64,000 nt of DNA from a bacterium (GTDB lineage Bacteria; Hinthialibacterota; Hinthialibacteria; OLB16). Shown here piece by piece: positions 17,618 through 27,900 of this stretch. How positions within the stretch are numbered: the first letter of the stretch is position 1; each line of letters begins with the position of its first letter. Location: assembly GCA_022072055.1 (NCBI GenBank), contig JAJVIK010000013.1:272878-336877 (forward strand), written 5' to 3'. The notes beneath the pieces are model-generated. The model was not told where the DNA came from and searched no databases. It saw only the letters and a program-made list of their open reading frames with translations. A program made the position numbers and the translations under genes.

Positions 17618-20142
17618 GGGGGCTGCTTTCGGTCCCGAGCGTGTTGCTCGCGTCCCTGCTCCTCTCCCGAGCCGCGCTCGCGCTACCCGCCTTTCCCGGC
17701 GCGGAGGGGTTCGGCGCGGAGGCGGTGGGGGGACGAGGCGGGCGGGTGATCGAGGTCACCCACCTGAACGACTCCGGGCCCGGCTCGCTGCGCGCGGCGG
17801 TGGAAGCCCCCGGTCCGAGGACCGTGGTGTTCCGTGTCTCCGGAAACATCCACCTCAAGGATAGACTCGCCATCCGCAACCCGAACATCACCCTCGCGGG
17901 TCAGACCGCGCCGGGCGAGGGGATCTGTGTTTGTGACGATTCCGTCCAGGTCGAAACCGACGATGTGATCATTCGATATCTGCGCTTTCGCCTCGGAGCG
18001 GCCGCGGGGAAGCCCACGGACTCGCTCTGTGTGGGCAAGGGAAGGCGGATCATCATCGACCACTGCTCCGCGAGCTGGTCCATTGACGAAACCCTTTCGG
18101 TCACCACCGGGGATGACCCGCTCACCGATGTGACCGTGCAGTGGACCTTCATCACCGAGAGCCTGAACCAATCTCTTCACGAGAAAGGCCAGCATGGCTA
18201 CGGGTCGCTGGTCCGAGGGTTCAAAGGCTCCCGATACTCCTTCCATCACAACTTCTATGCCCACCATCGCGGTCGCTCGCCGCGTCCCGGGGTGTATGAC
18301 AAGTGGAATCATGAGATCGATCCCGAGGGACTGCTCTTCGATTTCCGAAACAATGTGGTTTACAACTTCGCGGGCGGACATGCGGGCTACAACCAGGACA
18401 AGGAGAGCGTGACCCGGTTGAATTACATTGGGAACTTCATCCTGCGGGGGGTGAACGCGGATCCGGACAGCGTGGCATACCGCGAAGGCTCTCCGTACAA
18501 CCTCGGCTATTTCGCGAACAATTCGATGGATGGCGTGATCCCGGAGGACCCCTATTCCCTGGTCCGCTTTCCGGAAGCGTACACGTCGGAGGTCGTTCGG
18601 GGCTATAGGCAGAGCACGCCCTTCGAGGTCGCGCCGGTTCACACGGACGAGCCGTGGCTGGCTTACGAGCGGGTGCTCGCGGGAGCGGGGGCCGGTTTCC
18701 CCAAACGGGATTCGGTCGATGAGCGGGTGGTCGCGCAGGTGAGAAGCCGAACCGGGAGAATCATAGACAATGAGTCGGATGTGGGTGGGTGGCCGGAGCT
18801 TGCCTCGGCCCCGGCGCCGGCGGACTCGGATCATGATGGCATGCCGGATGAGTGGGAATCCTCGCGCGGCCTGAACCCCGAGGACCCCTCCGATGGGCCG
18901 GGCGACCGTGATGGGGACCTTTACACCAACCTGGAGGAGTATTTGAACGGCTTGGTTCCGGCCTCGATTCCACCGATTGAGATCGAGACCGGCTACAAAA
19001 TTCCCTCCAAGGGGTATTGCGATCAACCGTATGTGGTGAAGACAAGGGATCGGGCCTGGCTGTGTGTCATGACCACGGGCGCCGGACGCGAGGGCGCCAC
19101 CGGACAGCACATTGTCTCCACGAGGAGCTTGGACATGGGGAAGACCTGGAGTCCCTTGGTGGATATTGAAAGCGCCGAGGGGCCGGAAGCCTCATGGGCC
19201 ATGCCGTTTATCACCCCGAACGGAAGGATCTATGTCTTCTACACCTACAACGCGGACAACCTGCGTGAGGTCCTCGCGAACACGGATTACGCCCGCCGAC
19301 GAGTGGACACGCTGGGGCAGTACGTGTTCAAATTCTCGGATGATGGAGGCCTGAGCTGGTCGTCGGAGCGTTGGTTCATCCCGGTCCGTGAAACCGAGAT
19401 CGACCGTCGCAACCCGTATCGCGGCAAGGTGCGGTTCTTCTGGGGAGTCGGGAAACCGATCCTCCACCAGGGGGCGATGATCCTGGGGTTCTCGAAGGTC
19501 GGGCGGTTCGGCCAGGGGTTCATTGAGGAGTCTGAGGGGTGGTTCCTCCGGTGCGACAATATCCTGACCGAGAACGATCCGGCAAAGCTGCGCTGGGAAA
19601 CTCTTCCGGAGGGAGAGGTCGGGTTGCGCTCGCCGGTGGGACCGATCGCGGAAGAGGCCAATCTCACTTCCCTTTCGGATGGTTCGCTGTTCTGCACCTA
19701 CCGGACCGTGGCGGGACACCCCTGCCACGCTTACTCGCGCGATGGCGGCAGGACTTGGACCCCACCGGCGTTCATGACCTATGCCCCTGAGGGACCACCG
19801 GTGGACCACCCTCGCGCCGCCAACTTTGTCCGGAAGCTCGCGGATGGCCCTTCCGCGGGGCGGTTCCTGTACTGGTTTCACAATCACTCCGGGCGCGGGT
19901 ATGAAGGTCGCAATCCCGCGTATTTCCTTGGGGGCATCGAGCAAGACTCCCCCGCGGGCAAGGTGATCCGTTGGGGTCGACCGGTTCCGATCCTGTATTC
20001 CAGGGACCCCAAGACGCGGATGAGTTATCCGGACTTCATCGAGGAAGGCGGGCGTTTGTTCATCACCGAAACGCAGAAAGAAACCGCGCGGGTGCATGAA
20101 GTCCCGCCGCTGCTTCTCGCGGAGTTGTGGAAAGGAATGTAG
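17614..20142 (+). CDS. pectate-lyase-like (PL1) beta-helix protein fused to a BNR/sialidase-like propeller
   Basis: 842 residues with a signal peptide ending near ALALPAFPG. The first 430 residues are a right-handed beta-helix of the pectate lyase type: LPAFPGAEGFGAEAVGGRGG, SLRAAVEAPGPRTVVF, RNPNITLAGQTAPGEG, IIIDHCSASWSIDETL, GSRYSFHHNFYAHHRGRSPR, LFDFRNNVVYNF. A calcium-binding spacer (DSDHDGMPDEWESSRGLNPEDP, then DRDGDLYTNLEEY) follows. The second half is a sialidase-like propeller with Asp-box-like repeats (STRSLDMGKTWSPL, FSDDGGLSWSSERW, YSRDGGRTWTPP). Likely an extracellular polysaccharide-degrading enzyme with two catalytic or binding modules. The ThuA-like gene upstream is its translational partner. 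The fusion itself is less common than either half. Confidence 0.88.
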   Translation: MRGLLSVPSVLLASLLLSRAALALPAFPGAEGFGAEAVGGRGGRVIEVTHLNDSGPGSLRAAVEAPGPRTVVFRVSGNIHLKDRLAIRNPNITLAGQTAPGEGICVCDDSVQVETDDVIIRYLRFRLGAAAGKPTDSLCVGKGRRIIIDHCSASWSIDETLSVTTGDDPLTDVTVQWTFITESLNQSLHEKGQHGYGSLVRGFKGSRYSFHHNFYAHHRGRSPRPGVYDKWNHEIDPEGLLFDFRNNVVYNFAGGHAGYNQDKESVTRLNYIGNFILRGVNADPDSVAYREGSPYNLGYFANNSMDGVIPEDPYSLVRFPEAYTSEVVRGYRQSTPFEVAPVHTDEPWLAYERVLAGAGAGFPKRDSVDERVVAQVRSRTGRIIDNESDVGGWPELASAPAPADSDHDGMPDEWESSRGLNPEDPSDGPGDRDGDLYTNLEEYLNGLVPASIPPIEIETGYKIPSKGYCDQPYVVKTRDRAWLCVMTTGAGREGATGQHIVSTRSLDMGKTWSPLVDIESAEGPEASWAMPFITPNGRIYVFYTYNADNLREVLANTDYARRRVDTLGQYVFKFSDDGGLSWSSERWFIPVRETEIDRRNPYRGKVRFFWGVGKPILHQGAMILGFSKVGRFGQGFIEESEGWFLRCDNILTENDPAKLRWETLPEGEVGLRSPVGPIAEEANLTSLSDGSLFCTYRTVAGHPCHAYSRDGGRTWTPPAFMTYAPEGPPVDHPRAANFVRKLADGPSAGRFLYWFHNHSGRGYEGRNPAYFLGGIEQDSPAGKVIRWGRPVPILYSRDPKTRMSYPDFIEEGGRLFITETQKETARVHEVPPLLLAELWKGM

Positions 20143-20304
20143 ACTCGGGGTTGGAGGGCTAGGGACTAGGGCGGGCGACGAAACCACCGACGACAAGGAC
20201 ATCCCCCAGGTCCTGGCGGGGGCTTGGTCAAACGCCAGCGGCGAGTGCCGACCGGAACGCGTTGGCCAGGGTGCCAGCCACGCACTGACTTCTACTTGTT
20301 CTGA
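20143..20304. other. gap before the truncated Rhs gene
   Basis: No gene recognised. In the reading frame of the following Rhs sequence an in-frame TGA lies at 20302-20304, so the Rhs sequence has lost its 5' part here. Confidence 0.5.
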
Positions 20305-20385
20305 CTTGCATACCCGTACAAGCGGCTGTACAGTTACGCAGACTACGGCAACCTGACCATCGCCGAGAAGCAGAACGGCGCGAGC

Positions 20386-21543
20386 GTGAAGCAGGAGAAG
20401 TGGGTGTATTCCTGGAATCCGAGGGATCAGATGACCAAGGCGGAGAAGTTCACCGGGACCTCCGACACCTACGCGGGCAAGGTCGAGTACGAGTACTGCC
20501 TCTCCTGCGACGGAGCGCTCTCCAAGCGGCGGGAGTACAGCACGACCCAGTCCGGGAACATCATCCAGGAGCGGCGGTACGAATACGATGGCCTCAACCT
20601 CTTGCGGGTGGATCAGCGGGTGGACACGGACGGCGATGGGGTGATCGAGGCGGGGGAGACCGCTTGGCGGCATGTGGAGGTGAACAGCCACCGGCCCGGC
20701 GCGCTCGGCGCACAACTCGGCAAACGCGCTTACCTCTACGCCAACGGCCAGAGCACCACGCCCTCCTCGACCACCGACTACGCGTATGTGTATGATCCGG
20801 TCGGGAATGTGTGGGTGATTCTCTCCGACATGGGGGAAGAAGTGTACTGGTTCAGCCAGGATGCCTTCGGCAATGAACTGTCGATCTCCCCCTTCGCGGG
20901 CACCTCGTGGCAAACCGCGCGCACCGCTGGGATCACGGAACACCAGACAGGCAAGTGGATTGATCCGTTTACGGGCCTCTATTTCTTCCATGCTCGCTGG
21001 CTGGACGCGGGAGTGGGGAGGTTTGTGGGGAGGGATCCGGCGAGGGAATATGGCGGCAGGATTTACTCCCTGGCCTACAATCTTCCCACAAAGAATGTCG
21101 ATCCGACTGGGAAGTTTGGCGGTTGCGGCATTGGGGGTCCGAATTGTTTTCCGCCGCCGCCACCACCACCACCGCCTGGACCGTGTTCAGATGTTGTGGA
21201 TAAGATCTATACAAACCCACCGCACTTTGAGAATGATGTGTGCCGTCATAAGAACCATTGCTATGCCTGTTGTATGATACGAATGTGTTCTTGCGCTGGT
21301 GTCGGCACCATCGCAGCCTGGCTTGCACAAGGGTGGAAGGAGGGTGGCGACATTTTTTGTGCCCCGGGATCGGATGTCTGTAGGGATTGGGATGCCTGCA
21401 ATTATGGTATCGATAGAGGGTCTCAGTATTGGTTCTCAGCCTTCAGGTCTTTGAATTCAGACAAGCACTGTAAGAATGCCTGTGATAATCCAATATGGGA
21501 CACCACAGACTCGAGTCAGTGTATACCGGATACATCGCCATGA
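20386..21543 (+). CDS. 5'-truncated Rhs-repeat protein with a cysteine-rich C-terminal domain
   Basis: 385 residues from GTG 20386; Rhs-like coding continues in frame upstream to about 20305 (YKRLYSYADYGNLTIAEK), then meets a stop. YD-repeat-like segments (YEYDGLNLLRVDQRVDTDG, YAYVYDPVGNVW) lead into the Rhs core end: DPFTGLYFFHARWLDAGVGRF, VGRDPAREYGG, then NVDPTGKFGG. As in other Rhs proteins, the sequence after DPxG (from about 21112) is unrelated variable tail: a polyproline run and then about 130 residues with many cysteines (CRHKNHCYACCMIRMCSCAG). Such tails are often toxins released from the Rhs shell. Here the shell is mostly missing, so this is an orphan fragment or a recombination reservoir. 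It overlaps the WD40 gene by four bases. Confidence 0.75.
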   Translation: MKQEKWVYSWNPRDQMTKAEKFTGTSDTYAGKVEYEYCLSCDGALSKRREYSTTQSGNIIQERRYEYDGLNLLRVDQRVDTDGDGVIEAGETAWRHVEVNSHRPGALGAQLGKRAYLYANGQSTTPSSTTDYAYVYDPVGNVWVILSDMGEEVYWFSQDAFGNELSISPFAGTSWQTARTAGITEHQTGKWIDPFTGLYFFHARWLDAGVGRFVGRDPAREYGGRIYSLAYNLPTKNVDPTGKFGGCGIGGPNCFPPPPPPPPPGPCSDVVDKIYTNPPHFENDVCRHKNHCYACCMIRMCSCAGVGTIAAWLAQGWKEGGDIFCAPGSDVCRDWDACNYGIDRGSQYWFSAFRSLNSDKHCKNACDNPIWDTTDSSQCIPDTSP

Positions 21544-22598
21544 AGCGGTCGCTACGGTTGTATGCAGTATGGACTTCGATTGGAGCGATCTTCGGTGGGG
21601 GGGTTATACTTGTGAGATTGGCTCTCGGAGACAATTACCGAGACCATGGGCAGTTCAATGAGAAGACAAGACTGAGGATTCATTCTGACCGCATAACAGA
21701 TCTGGCAGTGTCTCCTGACTCGATCATTTACACCAGTTCATGGGATGGGACGGTCAGATCCGCAAGCGCATCAAACCTGGAGACTGTTAGAACCTATAAG
21801 CCTCTTAACGACCAGATATATATTAATTGCGTTGCGATCTTTAGAGATTCTCGCCGGTTTGCCTCAGGTGCTGATGACGGGAAGATTCGCATATGGAGAA
21901 TCGAAGACGAATCTCCATTTCTTGAAATGCGCGCTTCGGAGAAATGGCATATTACGGCACTTGATATCGACAGGGACGACACGCGCATGCTGTCTGGAGA
22001 TGCAGGAGGTACAGTATCTGTATGGGAGCTTCCGTCAGGGAGGAGGGTCTCAACACAAAAACTGTCCGACAGCGGCGTAAAGGAAGCGCGGTTTGTAGAT
22101 GGCTCACATGTTGCGATAATAGTTTTCGAATGCGGGACAATTTGCATATTCAATCTAACAACCGGTTCGGAAGTGTGGCGAAGAGGTGACCTCGGCATTA
22201 ACTCGGTTGATTGTCAGATAGTGTCGACACGCTTGGTAACAAGCGGGCAGGACTCAACAGTACGCTTGTGGGACCTGCACACAGGATCCATATTGTGGGA
22301 ATATGCGGCAATGGATGGTACATCAATCAGTTGTGTTCGCTTTTTGAAGTCATCGGACGCGATACTCGCCGCATGCTCGATCCAACGATCGTTCCGATCA
22401 GACATTGGCGTGATTGCAACCTTAAATCCTGGCGAAGAGAATCCGATTCAATACCATATGAACGCAAGCCGTCCGGTGGAAAGGTTTGAGCTACTTGAAT
22501 CTCTTCCAATGGCCGTATTCTTTAGCAATGCCCCAGTGTGGAAGCGATTCGAGATTGGACTGTGGGAGCTGCAAACTGATCCGGTGGAGGAGTTCTAA
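21540..22598 (+). CDS. membrane-anchored WD40-repeat protein coupled to the Rhs tail
   Basis: About 352 residues from the ATG at 21540, which overlaps the Rhs stop (ATGA). There is an N-terminal membrane anchor (LYAVWTSIGAIFGGGVILV), then WD40 repeats: ITDLAVSPDSIIYTSSWDGT, FASGADDGKIRIWRIED, RMLSGDAGGTVSVWELPSG, LVTSGQDSTVRLWDLHTG. The base composition is clearly AT-richer than the flanking genes, a sign of recent arrival. Its position directly after the variable Rhs tail is where an immunity gene is expected in Rhs toxin modules. No WD40-type Rhs immunity protein is known to me, so that role is only an inference. Confidence 0.8.
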   Translation: MKRSLRLYAVWTSIGAIFGGGVILVRLALGDNYRDHGQFNEKTRLRIHSDRITDLAVSPDSIIYTSSWDGTVRSASASNLETVRTYKPLNDQIYINCVAIFRDSRRFASGADDGKIRIWRIEDESPFLEMRASEKWHITALDIDRDDTRMLSGDAGGTVSVWELPSGRRVSTQKLSDSGVKEARFVDGSHVAIIVFECGTICIFNLTTGSEVWRRGDLGINSVDCQIVSTRLVTSGQDSTVRLWDLHTGSILWEYAAMDGTSISCVRFLKSSDAILAACSIQRSFRSDIGVIATLNPGEENPIQYHMNASRPVERFELLESLPMAVFFSNAPVWKRFEIGLWELQTDPVEEF

Positions 22599-22601
22599 CC
22601 T

Positions 22602-22956
22602 CAACAAGAACGGCACGATCACCGAGGACCTCACCTGGACGCTGGAGTACAACGGCTTGAACGAACTCGACGTCGCTACAGCGGGGCCTCCTGGACCGGG
22701 GCCAACGGGGACACGCGGATCGACTACGCCTACGACACCAACGGCAACCTCACCCAAGCGCTCAAGGAGACCAAGAGCGGCGGGGCCTGGAGTCAGGCGG
22801 AGAAGTGGGACTACACTTGGAATGTGAGGGACCAGATGACCCGCGCGGTGAAGTACACGAACACGGCCAACAATGTCGGGTCGGTCGAGTACGAGTACTG
22901 CCTGTCCTGCGATGGGGCGCTGTCGAAGTGGGCGGTGAGTGCGGCTCGGAGCAAAG
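22602..22956 (+). pseudogene. displaced Rhs-core fragment
   Basis: Translates to Rhs-like sequence (GDTRIDYAYDTNGNLTQALK, WDYTWNVRDQMTRAVKYTN, VEYEYCLSCDGALSKW) and is a diverged copy of the start of the Rhs fragment at 20305-20530. Both contain EYEYCLSCDGALSK. It has no start and runs out of Rhs similarity after about 22950. Together with the upstream copy it brackets the variable tail and WD40 gene, as in Rhs loci where old tails are displaced by recombination. Confidence 0.75.
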
Positions 22957-23010
22957 GGGACATTTCCCTTCCCCTGTCTCTCGGGTCGTCCCCGGTGGTA
23001 CCTTCACCAG

Positions 23011-23505
23011 ATGGAAATCCGACACCTCGCTCAGGTCTTCCGCATCCTCCGCGCTCACAGCGACCAAGTCGGTCCCGCATCGGTCACTGAGATTTCAGAA
23101 AACCACAAGGATGATCCGTACCGCGTCCTCATCTCCTGCCTCATCAGCCTGAGAACCAAGGATGAGGTGACCGAGGCGGCGAGCGCCCGGCTTTTCGAGC
23201 TGGCGGACACTCCCTCCAAGGTGATCAAGCTACCGGAGGCCGCCATCGCTAAGGCGATCTATCCCGCGGGGTTCTACCGTACCAAGGCCAAGATCATCCG
23301 GGAGATCAGCGCCGAGATTCTGTCCCGGTTCGCGGGCAAAGTTCCTCAGGAGATCGACGACCTGCTCACCTTGAAGGGCGTGGGGAGAAAGACCGCGAAC
23401 CTGGTGGTCACACTCGGATATGGGAAGCCGGGAATCTGTGTGGACACTCATGTGCACCGAATCACAAACCGATGGCGATCTGTTGCCTATTTGCCGTATT
23501 CTTAA
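23011..23505 (+). pseudogene. nth: endonuclease III, 3' part lost at the element junction
   Basis: 164 residues instead of about 210. The helix-hairpin-helix and catalytic lysine are intact ([16 protein letters not shown]127), and so is the catalytic aspartate ([13 protein letters not shown]145). After ITNRW the normal sequence stops and nine unrelated residues lead to a stop codon. The four cysteines of the C-terminal 4Fe-4S cluster are missing. Endonuclease III removes oxidised pyrimidines from DNA. The break coincides with the end of the serine recombinase gene, which reads into it from the other strand, so the gene was interrupted by integration. The ATG at 23011 fits the family start; a longer frame from 22939 runs into Rhs remnants. 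Confidence 0.88.
23455..23480. other. probable attachment-site junction of the integrated element
   Basis: Homology to nth ends at about 23472-23475 (after the codons for HRITNR). The stop of the recombinase gene lies at 23462-23464, inside the remaining nth sequence. Large serine integrases usually sit beside their own att site, so the crossover should lie here. The exact core bases cannot be set without an empty site. Confidence 0.65.
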
Positions 23506-24958
23506 GAGCGGGGAGATAGAAAAGGTTGATTTCCACTGAATTCTCCCCGATTTTGATGGACTCTGTAATCGCCTCAACCAGCCTGCGTTTCTCGTCAAAC
23601 TCCATGTGCGGCCACTGTGCGGAGAGGTTTCTGGCTTCCTCCAGGATCTGCTCCTCGGAAAGGTGACTGATCCGGATGTAGTCGCACTCCGCCTCCAGCC
23701 GGGGAATCTCGTCCTCCAGTTGCGCCAGCCGTTCCTCCATGGGTCGGTACTTGGCCCCGAATCCTTCCCCAGTTATCCGGTCTTTCAGGTACAGGTGATA
23801 GACCTTATCCATCTCGGCCCGAAGTTTCTCCTCCTCTCGCCCCAGAACCTTCAGAATTTCCTCCTTCTCCTGGAGAACCTGGTCACCATTCGCCAAGTGT
23901 TGAACAACATCCTCCGGGGAAAGAAAGTAATCCTTGATTTGGTCCTGAAAGACGAACTCCAAATCGTCGGCTGGAATCTTCGTTCGGCACGCTTGGCAGG
24001 TGTACTTGGTGGAATTGGAAGGGACGTACATCTTTTGCCCGCACTGGCAAACCACAAGTCCGGCAAACAGGTGGCTGGGACGTTTCCCTGGCGCTATCTT
24101 GGTCCTCTGTTGCTCGTTGAGAAGATGATTGGCGGCGTTCCAGATTTCTTCCGACACGATGGGGTCGGATTCCTGCCAAACCCATTCCTCCTCCGGCTTC
24201 AGGGCAACCTGGCCATCCTTGAGAGTCTTGGTGTAGTTCGCGCGATGAACACCTTTGGCCGTGGGATCGGTAATGGCTCGTTTGATGGCGGTATCGGAAA
24301 AGAGAGCCCCAGAAGAGGTTCGGTAACCCGCTTCATTCAAGATGCGTGCGACCGTTTTCTTCCGTTTGTGTTCGAGGAACAAATCGTAGATCATTTTCCG
24401 GACCGGGGCCTCTTGCGGGTGCGGGATCAACCGGTTGCCTTCCCACCGGTAGCCATAGGGGGCTTTGCCGCCCACGTTCTTACCCATCTTCGCCCGGATC
24501 GGCACCGAGGCCGCCACCCGATCCGCGATCTCTTCCCGTTCCCATTGCGCCATGGCGGCGATCATGGTGTAGAACAACCGACCGGCAGGCGTGCTCGTGT
24601 CAATGGACTCTTGCAACGAGATCAGATCGGTTCCGCACGACTGAAAGATTTCGGAGAACTCCAGAAGCTCCCTGGTGTTGCGAGCAAGTCTCGCGAGTTT
24701 CGAAAAAATGAGTCCCTGGATGTGCCCGGTTCGAATATGCTCCAGCATCAACTGGGTCTCAGGACGGTCCATGACGGACTTGCCGCTGACGGCGTCCAGG
24801 CGATACACCTCAACAACCGTCCAATCTCGGGATTCGGCATACGCCCGCGCTCGCCGTTCATGGTGCTCTGGACTTTCACCCCTGACTTGGTCTTCAGTAG
24901 AGACGCGAATCCAGATGCCAACCCGCTTCTCGCCGTCAGACTTGCCTTTCGTGATCAT
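23462..24958 (-). CDS. large serine recombinase (integrase) next to nth
   Basis: 498 residues. The resolvase-type catalytic domain begins [13 protein letters not shown] with the nucleophile S20 and has [19 protein letters not shown] and [20 protein letters not shown], both typical. The recombinase domain ([12 protein letters not shown]...) follows, then a zinc ribbon with CQCGQKMYV and CQACRTK, and a long coiled-coil ([20 protein letters not shown]). It cuts and joins att sites through a serine-DNA bond. Its ATG overlaps the stop of the upstream ATPase gene by one base (TGATG), so it is translated with it. It ends inside the residual nth sequence, which makes nth the probable integration site. 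Confidence 0.95.
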   Translation of the reverse strand: MITKGKSDGEKRVGIWIRVSTEDQVRGESPEHHERRARAYAESRDWTVVEVYRLDAVSGKSVMDRPETQLMLEHIRTGHIQGLIFSKLARLARNTRELLEFSEIFQSCGTDLISLQESIDTSTPAGRLFYTMIAAMAQWEREEIADRVAASVPIRAKMGKNVGGKAPYGYRWEGNRLIPHPQEAPVRKMIYDLFLEHKRKKTVARILNEAGYRTSSGALFSDTAIKRAITDPTAKGVHRANYTKTLKDGQVALKPEEEWVWQESDPIVSEEIWNAANHLLNEQQRTKIAPGKRPSHLFAGLVVCQCGQKMYVPSNSTKYTCQACRTKIPADDLEFVFQDQIKDYFLSPEDVVQHLANGDQVLQEKEEILKVLGREEEKLRAEMDKVYHLYLKDRITGEGFGAKYRPMEERLAQLEDEIPRLEAECDYIRISHLSEEQILEEARNLSAQWPHMEFDEKRRLVEAITESIKIGENSVEINLFYLPALKNTANRQQIAIGL

Positions 24959-27900
24959 CAGTCTGCGCCTCGCTTCTTCTGCTTCCGTTGAGCCATCGTC
25001 TTGGCGATGATCTCTGCCACCACCCGTTGTCTTTCCTGTTTGTCCTGTTCGCTCACTGCTTTATGCTTGCGCGCTACATCGTATCCACGCACGGTCCCCG
25101 CTTGGGCTTTACTCGCAGCCGCTTCCTCTTTCAGGTAAAAGATTAAATCCGGAACTGTGAGGCAGTCGATTCGTTCCAATTCGGCTGCCGAGAAGGTCTC
25201 TTCCAACCGTCTTTTTAGGGTACTCAACCGTTTGGCTTCCGCAACGATCAGGAACACTTCGTCGTACTTCTCCGTCTCGAGATACTTCCGAAGTTTGCCA
25301 AGTTCATACTCAGTCGTGGAGGTCACCGTGATCTCGCAAGCGATGGAGCGTTTGCCTAATTCCAGGACCACGTCAGCGCTACCGCCCGCGTCCAGTTTTC
25401 GTTCGATACTGACGCGGAATCCGAGTTCTTCTCCCTCAAGTTTAATCAGCTCCTGAAGGCGCTTATGTTCCGGTCCGCCCCTGCCGGGGCTTGAGGGGGG
25501 TTTGGGAACATACACGGGTGGTTCCACTGGTGCGACAGCGGGTGGAGGAACCGGCCGGGAAGGAGGCTCTGGCGGACGAGTCTCCCGCGCCGGTTCAGGT
25601 TCCACCGAATCGGGTTGTGGTGCGGCCGCTTCGGGCTCCGGCTCTGCGGCTTTCTTCCTTCGGCGCGGCTTCGGATCGAATTCCTCCTCAAAGGCTCCGC
25701 CTGACTCGTCTTCGTACTCCTTGGCAATCTCCCTCGCGATTTCGGCCCGCGACCGGCAATAGAGGTTGTGGGTCCGGGTGGTCACATACTCATGGTTCCA
25801 TTGCACGCGGTCTTCGTTGAGCGGCGGTAAAGACGGGACCGACAGATTGAAATCGTTGTCCGCTCGTTCGATTCGGGCGATGGCCTCTCCCACGCCCAGA
25901 TTCCGCAAGTCGGAGCTCTCGAAGGTCGAGAAACCATCGTCCAGTTTCCGAGCGTCCTGGTCATCGACGCGGAAGCAGACGCGGGTGAACGGGTGGGTGA
26001 GGACCGCACTCGCCAAATCCGATCCGCCCAGTTGGTGGAGTTCCTGGTGGGCGAGAATCAATCCGAGTTTGTATTTTCGAGTGCCCGACAGAATCGCGTT
26101 CATGGAGGGGGTGACGAAGTTGTGGCACTCGTCGATGTAAAGGTAGAAGGGGCGGCGGTCGGATTCTCTCAAGTCCTGACGTGACATGGCGGTTTGCTGA
26201 AACTTCGAGACCAGAAAACTCCCAAGAAGATAGGCATTCTTTTCCCCGATGGCTCCCTGGGAGAGTCGCGCCAAGAGGATCTTGCCGCTATCCATGATGG
26301 ATCGGAAATCGAGTTTGCTCTCCTTTTGCGCCATCATGTCTCGAATCGGTTTGAGCGAGAAGAAAGCATTCAGCCGCGTGAGAATGGAGGCGTGAGGTTT
26401 CCCAGAAAGTTGCGGAAACTCCTTGCGCCAATAGTAGACCAGTTCGGGTTCCTGGACCGTTCGGAGGAATGCGTTTCGGAAGTTCTTGTCCACAAGGAAT
26501 CGTCGCAGGTCTCGTAGCGTCCCACCTTCGCTGCTCTCAAGAAAAGCAAGAATCGCATTGCTGAGCACCGACGTCATTTGGTCGCCCCAGCTCGTGGAGA
26601 GCCGTTGAAACGCTGACACCAGGTCCGAAGAGAGGAGGGTTTTTTCGATTTCGGAGTGCGCGGTCAGGATGTTCAGCCCGACGGAATACTCGTAATCGGA
26701 AGGGTCGACGAGAATGATGTCGTCAAGCCGTTCTTGAGGCGCGTACCCGATGATCTGGTCAATCAAGTCGCCGTGCGGATCGAGGACGGCGAAGCCGTTT
26801 CCCTCCTTCATGTCCTGACGAATCATTTGAAGTAGAAACGTGGACTTGCCGGTGCCGGAAGCGCCAATCACATGCATGTGACGGCTGCGTTGCTCGGGGG
26901 AGAGGGAGACTTGGGTGGTTTTCCGTTGATGAGTGTTCTCGCCAAGGACGAAGGAATGGCCCTTGGCGATCTCCGGCGATGCCTTCGTTCGGCCGATTTG
27001 CTTGCGAATCTTCGGGGACCGGACCGAGGCGGAAGGGAGGTGGGCCAGCGATGCGAGTTCCTCGGCGTTCAAGATCATCCCGCAGCGGTGCGAGCGGCGC
27101 TCGAACAAGTCCTCTTCGTGTTCGTCATCAGGGTACATCTGGTTCGTCAGAGGAATGAGTTCGTTTCCATCCCCACGCGAGTACTGGCCAAGCGCCCCCC
27201 CAATGCCTCTGACCACTTGCCACGACCGCCGGTTGTCGGCCCCCGCCATGGCGACGCGAACCACCGCCGCATAGAGTGGGGAAGCCATCTTCTCTTGAGT
27301 TAGGAGGAGCATATTTTGGTCCTCAAAGACCGAATCACCCTCCCAGTCGGTGACCGCTCTCAAAGTGCTCTTGGCCCAGGGATGTTGAACCGCCTGAAAG
27401 ACAACCTGGAAAACAGCCGTCTCGTCGTCGCGTAGGCGACCCATGGCCCCCACAATGGATGTGAGCGGATCGGGATCGAATGCGGAGATCGACTCCAGTG
27501 GGACCATGAACTCCTGCGAGAGCCCGAAATCCACAATCACGGCGTGGCGTCGGCGCATCCGGCTCCAAAGGGATTGCAGCGCTCCCGTCTGCTCGTTAAG
27601 GAGGCAATCCGGAAAGTGGCTCTCAAGTTGTGGGGAGACTTGGGGTAAATCAGAATCGCTGCATACGACCTGCACGCTGATCGTCTCCGCCGTTCCGATG
27701 ATCTCGAAGGCAAGAGGGTCGTGGCAGTGCCGCAGGCTCTGAATGAACCTCAGCCACCCGTCCTTAGTGACCTTGAGCGATGCGGGAATCGCGATGTCGA
27801 TTTCAATCAGGAGTCGAGGGGAATCGATGATTTCCGGATCGGGTTCCTCGATCTCGTCATAGTCCGAAACCTGCGGCTCCGGTTTTGATCGCGACCAACC

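Noticed and set aside
17683-20991. Two long minus-strand frames antisense to the pectate-lyase/BNR gene
   Set aside because: Shadow frames in GC-rich coding DNA; no motifs, no ribosome sites.
21155-21182. GCC/CCA-rich repeat as a microsatellite of interest
   Set aside because: It encodes the polyproline run of the Rhs tail and is ordinary low-complexity sequence.
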